Below, in pieces: positions 62,932-64,000 of a stretch of DNA of 64,000 bases. Every line of letters starts with the position of its first letter. Within the stretch, counting starts at the first letter, position 1. The DNA is taken from contig CAWBNG010000007.1 of NCBI GenBank assembly GCA_963790075.1, positions 62,001 to 126,000 on the forward strand, in the 5' to 3' direction. The notes below the pieces were generated by a model, which saw only the letters and a list, made by a program, of their open reading frames with translations, ran no database searches and was not told the DNA's origin. The position numbers and the translations under genes were made by a program. Source of the stretch: CAYOUV01 sp963790075. Lineage in GTDB: Bacteria > Chloroflexota > Anaerolineae > Anaerolineales > Villigracilaceae.

Positions 62932-63672
62932 ATGAGCAAAGAAAAAGAATATATTCCTCGATCAGCCATGTCGATCCACGCCCACCCGGACGACCAGGAC
63001 TTCACCGTCGCCGGCACGCTGGCCAAGTGGGCCCAGGCCGGATGCCAGATCGTGACCGTGATCATCACCGACGGCTCGGCCGGGTCGAACGACCCCGCGC
63101 ATGGTCCCGATTACAAGCCGACCCTGGCCCGCATCCGCGCCGACGAACAGCGCGCTGCCAACGCCGTACTGGGTGTCAAAGAGACGATCTTTCTGGGCTA
63201 CCCGGACGGCGAACTGACCGCCAGCATCCAGTTGCGCAAGGATCTGACGCGCCTGATCCGCCAATATAAACCACAGGCAGTCGTGACCGGCGACCCGACC
63301 GGCTTCTTCTACGGCAACGGTTACATCAATCACCCCGACCACCGCGCGGCGGCTGAGGCTGCGGTCTACGCCGTCTTCCCTTCGGCCGGCTCACGACCAA
63401 TCTTCGCCAACTTAATCGATGAAGGCCTGGAGCCGCATGAGGTCGAGCGCCTGTACATCCACGGCGCTGAAAAACCCGATACCTGGGTCGACATCAGCCA
63501 GACTCTGGAGACCAAAATCGAGGCCCTGAAAAAACACGCCAGCCAGACCGACACCCACGAGGTGGACGACTGGATGCGCGAATGGGCCGAGGAAGAAGGC
63601 AAGGAAAAGGGCTTGAAATCCGCCGAAGCTTACCGTGTGATGATCTTGAAAGAAGAGACGCAACCGGAGTGA
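62932..63672 (+). CDS. PIG-L family deacetylase (LmbE-like)
   Basis: 246 residues. Zinc site AMSIHAHPDDQDFTVAGTLA (His18, Asp21) and the second half INHPDHRAAAEAAVYAVFP near residue 130; VTVIITDGSAGSNDP is typical. It removes an acetyl group from an N-acetylglucosaminyl-like substrate, as in mycothiol/bacillithiol-type or GPI pathways; the actual substrate is unknown. It probably has a leaderless transcript. It is followed by a long imperfect hairpin. Confidence 0.9.
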   Translation: MSKEKEYIPRSAMSIHAHPDDQDFTVAGTLAKWAQAGCQIVTVIITDGSAGSNDPAHGPDYKPTLARIRADEQRAANAVLGVKETIFLGYPDGELTASIQLRKDLTRLIRQYKPQAVVTGDPTGFFYGNGYINHPDHRAAAEAAVYAVFPSAGSRPIFANLIDEGLEPHEVERLYIHGAEKPDTWVDISQTLETKIEALKKHASQTDTHEVDDWMREWAEEEGKEKGLKSAEAYRVMILKEETQPE

Positions 63673-63687
63673 CTTGTTAAAAAGTAA

Positions 63688-63758
63688 AACCGCAAAGCTC
63701 GCGAAGAGCGCAAAGAAATCCTTTTAATTTCTTTGCGTGCTTGGCGCACTTTACGGTT
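63688..63758. terminator. Long imperfect hairpin between convergent genes
   Basis: Arms of 32 bases (63688-63719 and 63727-63758), 26 positions paired. Both arms contain CGCAAAGAAAT-type words. It lies between the PIG-L gene and the membrane kinase and can serve both as a terminator; the sequence also looks like a dispersed repeat. Confidence 0.6.
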
Positions 63759-63773
63759 CATCCAGCCAGCAAA

Positions 63774-64000
63774 TTAAAAAACCAGCAGGCCGACCAGCAC
63801 CGCCGCCAATGTAACGGTCAGATTATCGATGTCCCTGTACGGCAGCAACTCGACCGCCATCCCGGCCAGGGCGACCAGCGCCAGCGGGAGCAGGAAGGCG
63901 GACCAGGGTCCCGCCAAGATTCCCGCGCGGATATACGCCGCCAGGATCAGGGCTGACACCAGCCAGCCTCCCAGCAGGACCGCCAGGGATCCTGCCACAG
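63774..64000 (-). CDS. Polyprenol/diacylglycerol-kinase-like membrane protein (5' end beyond window)
   Basis: The last 75 codons of a gene that continues past the right edge. VAGSLAVLLGGWLVSALILA, two further helices, then AGMAVELLPYRDIDNLTVTL, AAVLVGLLVF. The ending E-x-LP-x-RDIDN-x-TVTL is characteristic of the dolichol/phytol-kinase and CDP-archaeol-synthase-like group, which phosphorylate isoprenoid alcohols. The GTG near 63998 is not the real start. Confidence 0.75.
   Translation of the reverse strand, partial: VAGSLAVLLGGWLVSALILAAYIRAGILAGPWSAFLLPLALVALAGMAVELLPYRDIDNLTVTLAAVLVGLLVF

Noticed and set aside
63688..63758. Small RNA gene in the long hairpin
   Set aside because: No promoter was found and a terminator or repeat role is simpler.

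Overview
The window looks like chromosome from a Chloroflexota (Anaerolineae-like) bacterium. That is an inference from several signs seen together: lipoproteins with Thr/Pro-rich stalks, a T-box-controlled leuS, a GHMP-type mevalonate-pathway decarboxylase, FIMAH/PKD/CAP-type secreted proteins, and genes whose -10 box lies 6 nt from the start codon. Core genes are GC-rich. Several blocks (about 15.6-18.2, 21.4-23.0 and 34.9-45.8 kb) are clearly AT-richer and look acquired.

Layout. 1-10.3 kb: gyrA (runs off the left edge), a frameshifted SH3 lipoprotein, rpoC without rpoB, a creatininase-family protein and a CAP-domain lipoprotein. 10.3-25.3 kb: an accessory tract of short, mostly single genes (two DinB-like proteins, a broken methyltransferase, an SDR oxidoreductase, DUF3592, an orphan Imm5-like immunity protein, Nudix, PadR plus membrane partner, MarR, DUF1801, DUF2726 nuclease-like, PKD protein), separated by GC-rich hairpin repeats and three displaced copies of the leuS 3' end. 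25.8-29 kb: leuS, broken by one base at its KMSKS loop, with a T-box leader, a 49-codon leader ORF that overlaps its start, and two tRNA-Ala genes. 29.3-34.7 kb: an Lrp regulator, a C45 acyltransferase-like hydrolase and a peptide ABC importer (permeases and binding protein, no ATPases).

34.95-45.84 kb is an integrated element. It is bounded by a 41-bp direct repeat made of the first codons of mvaD: the original mvaD start is stranded on the left, and the working mvaD on the right has a new N-terminus next to the C-terminal remnant of a large serine recombinase. Cargo: an IS3-type transposase remnant, a PAS histidine kinase and frameshifted response regulator, a decayed FGGY kinase, a membrane-anchored alpha/beta hydrolase, glpK and a divergent second glpK-like gene.

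45.8-64 kb is again GC-rich core-like sequence: mvaD, a site-2-protease/HEAT/AEC/peptidase-MA/acylphosphatase operon, a radC remnant, a Cys-rich small protein, a sugar dehydrogenase with DUF1232, OsmC, NYN, histone-deacetylase-like and glycosyltransferase genes, a terpene-cyclase-like repeat protein, a repeat beta-propeller with FIMAH tail, hutH, a lipoprotein, a PIG-L deacetylase and the end of a membrane kinase.

The main message is repeated site-directed insertion at two housekeeping genes: the 3' end of leuS (three remnants, two ending at the same CTGGCCAG palindrome) and the 5' end of mvaD. Many genes carry single-base frameshifts or in-frame stops. Those in essential genes are more likely sequence errors; those in the acquired blocks may be real decay.
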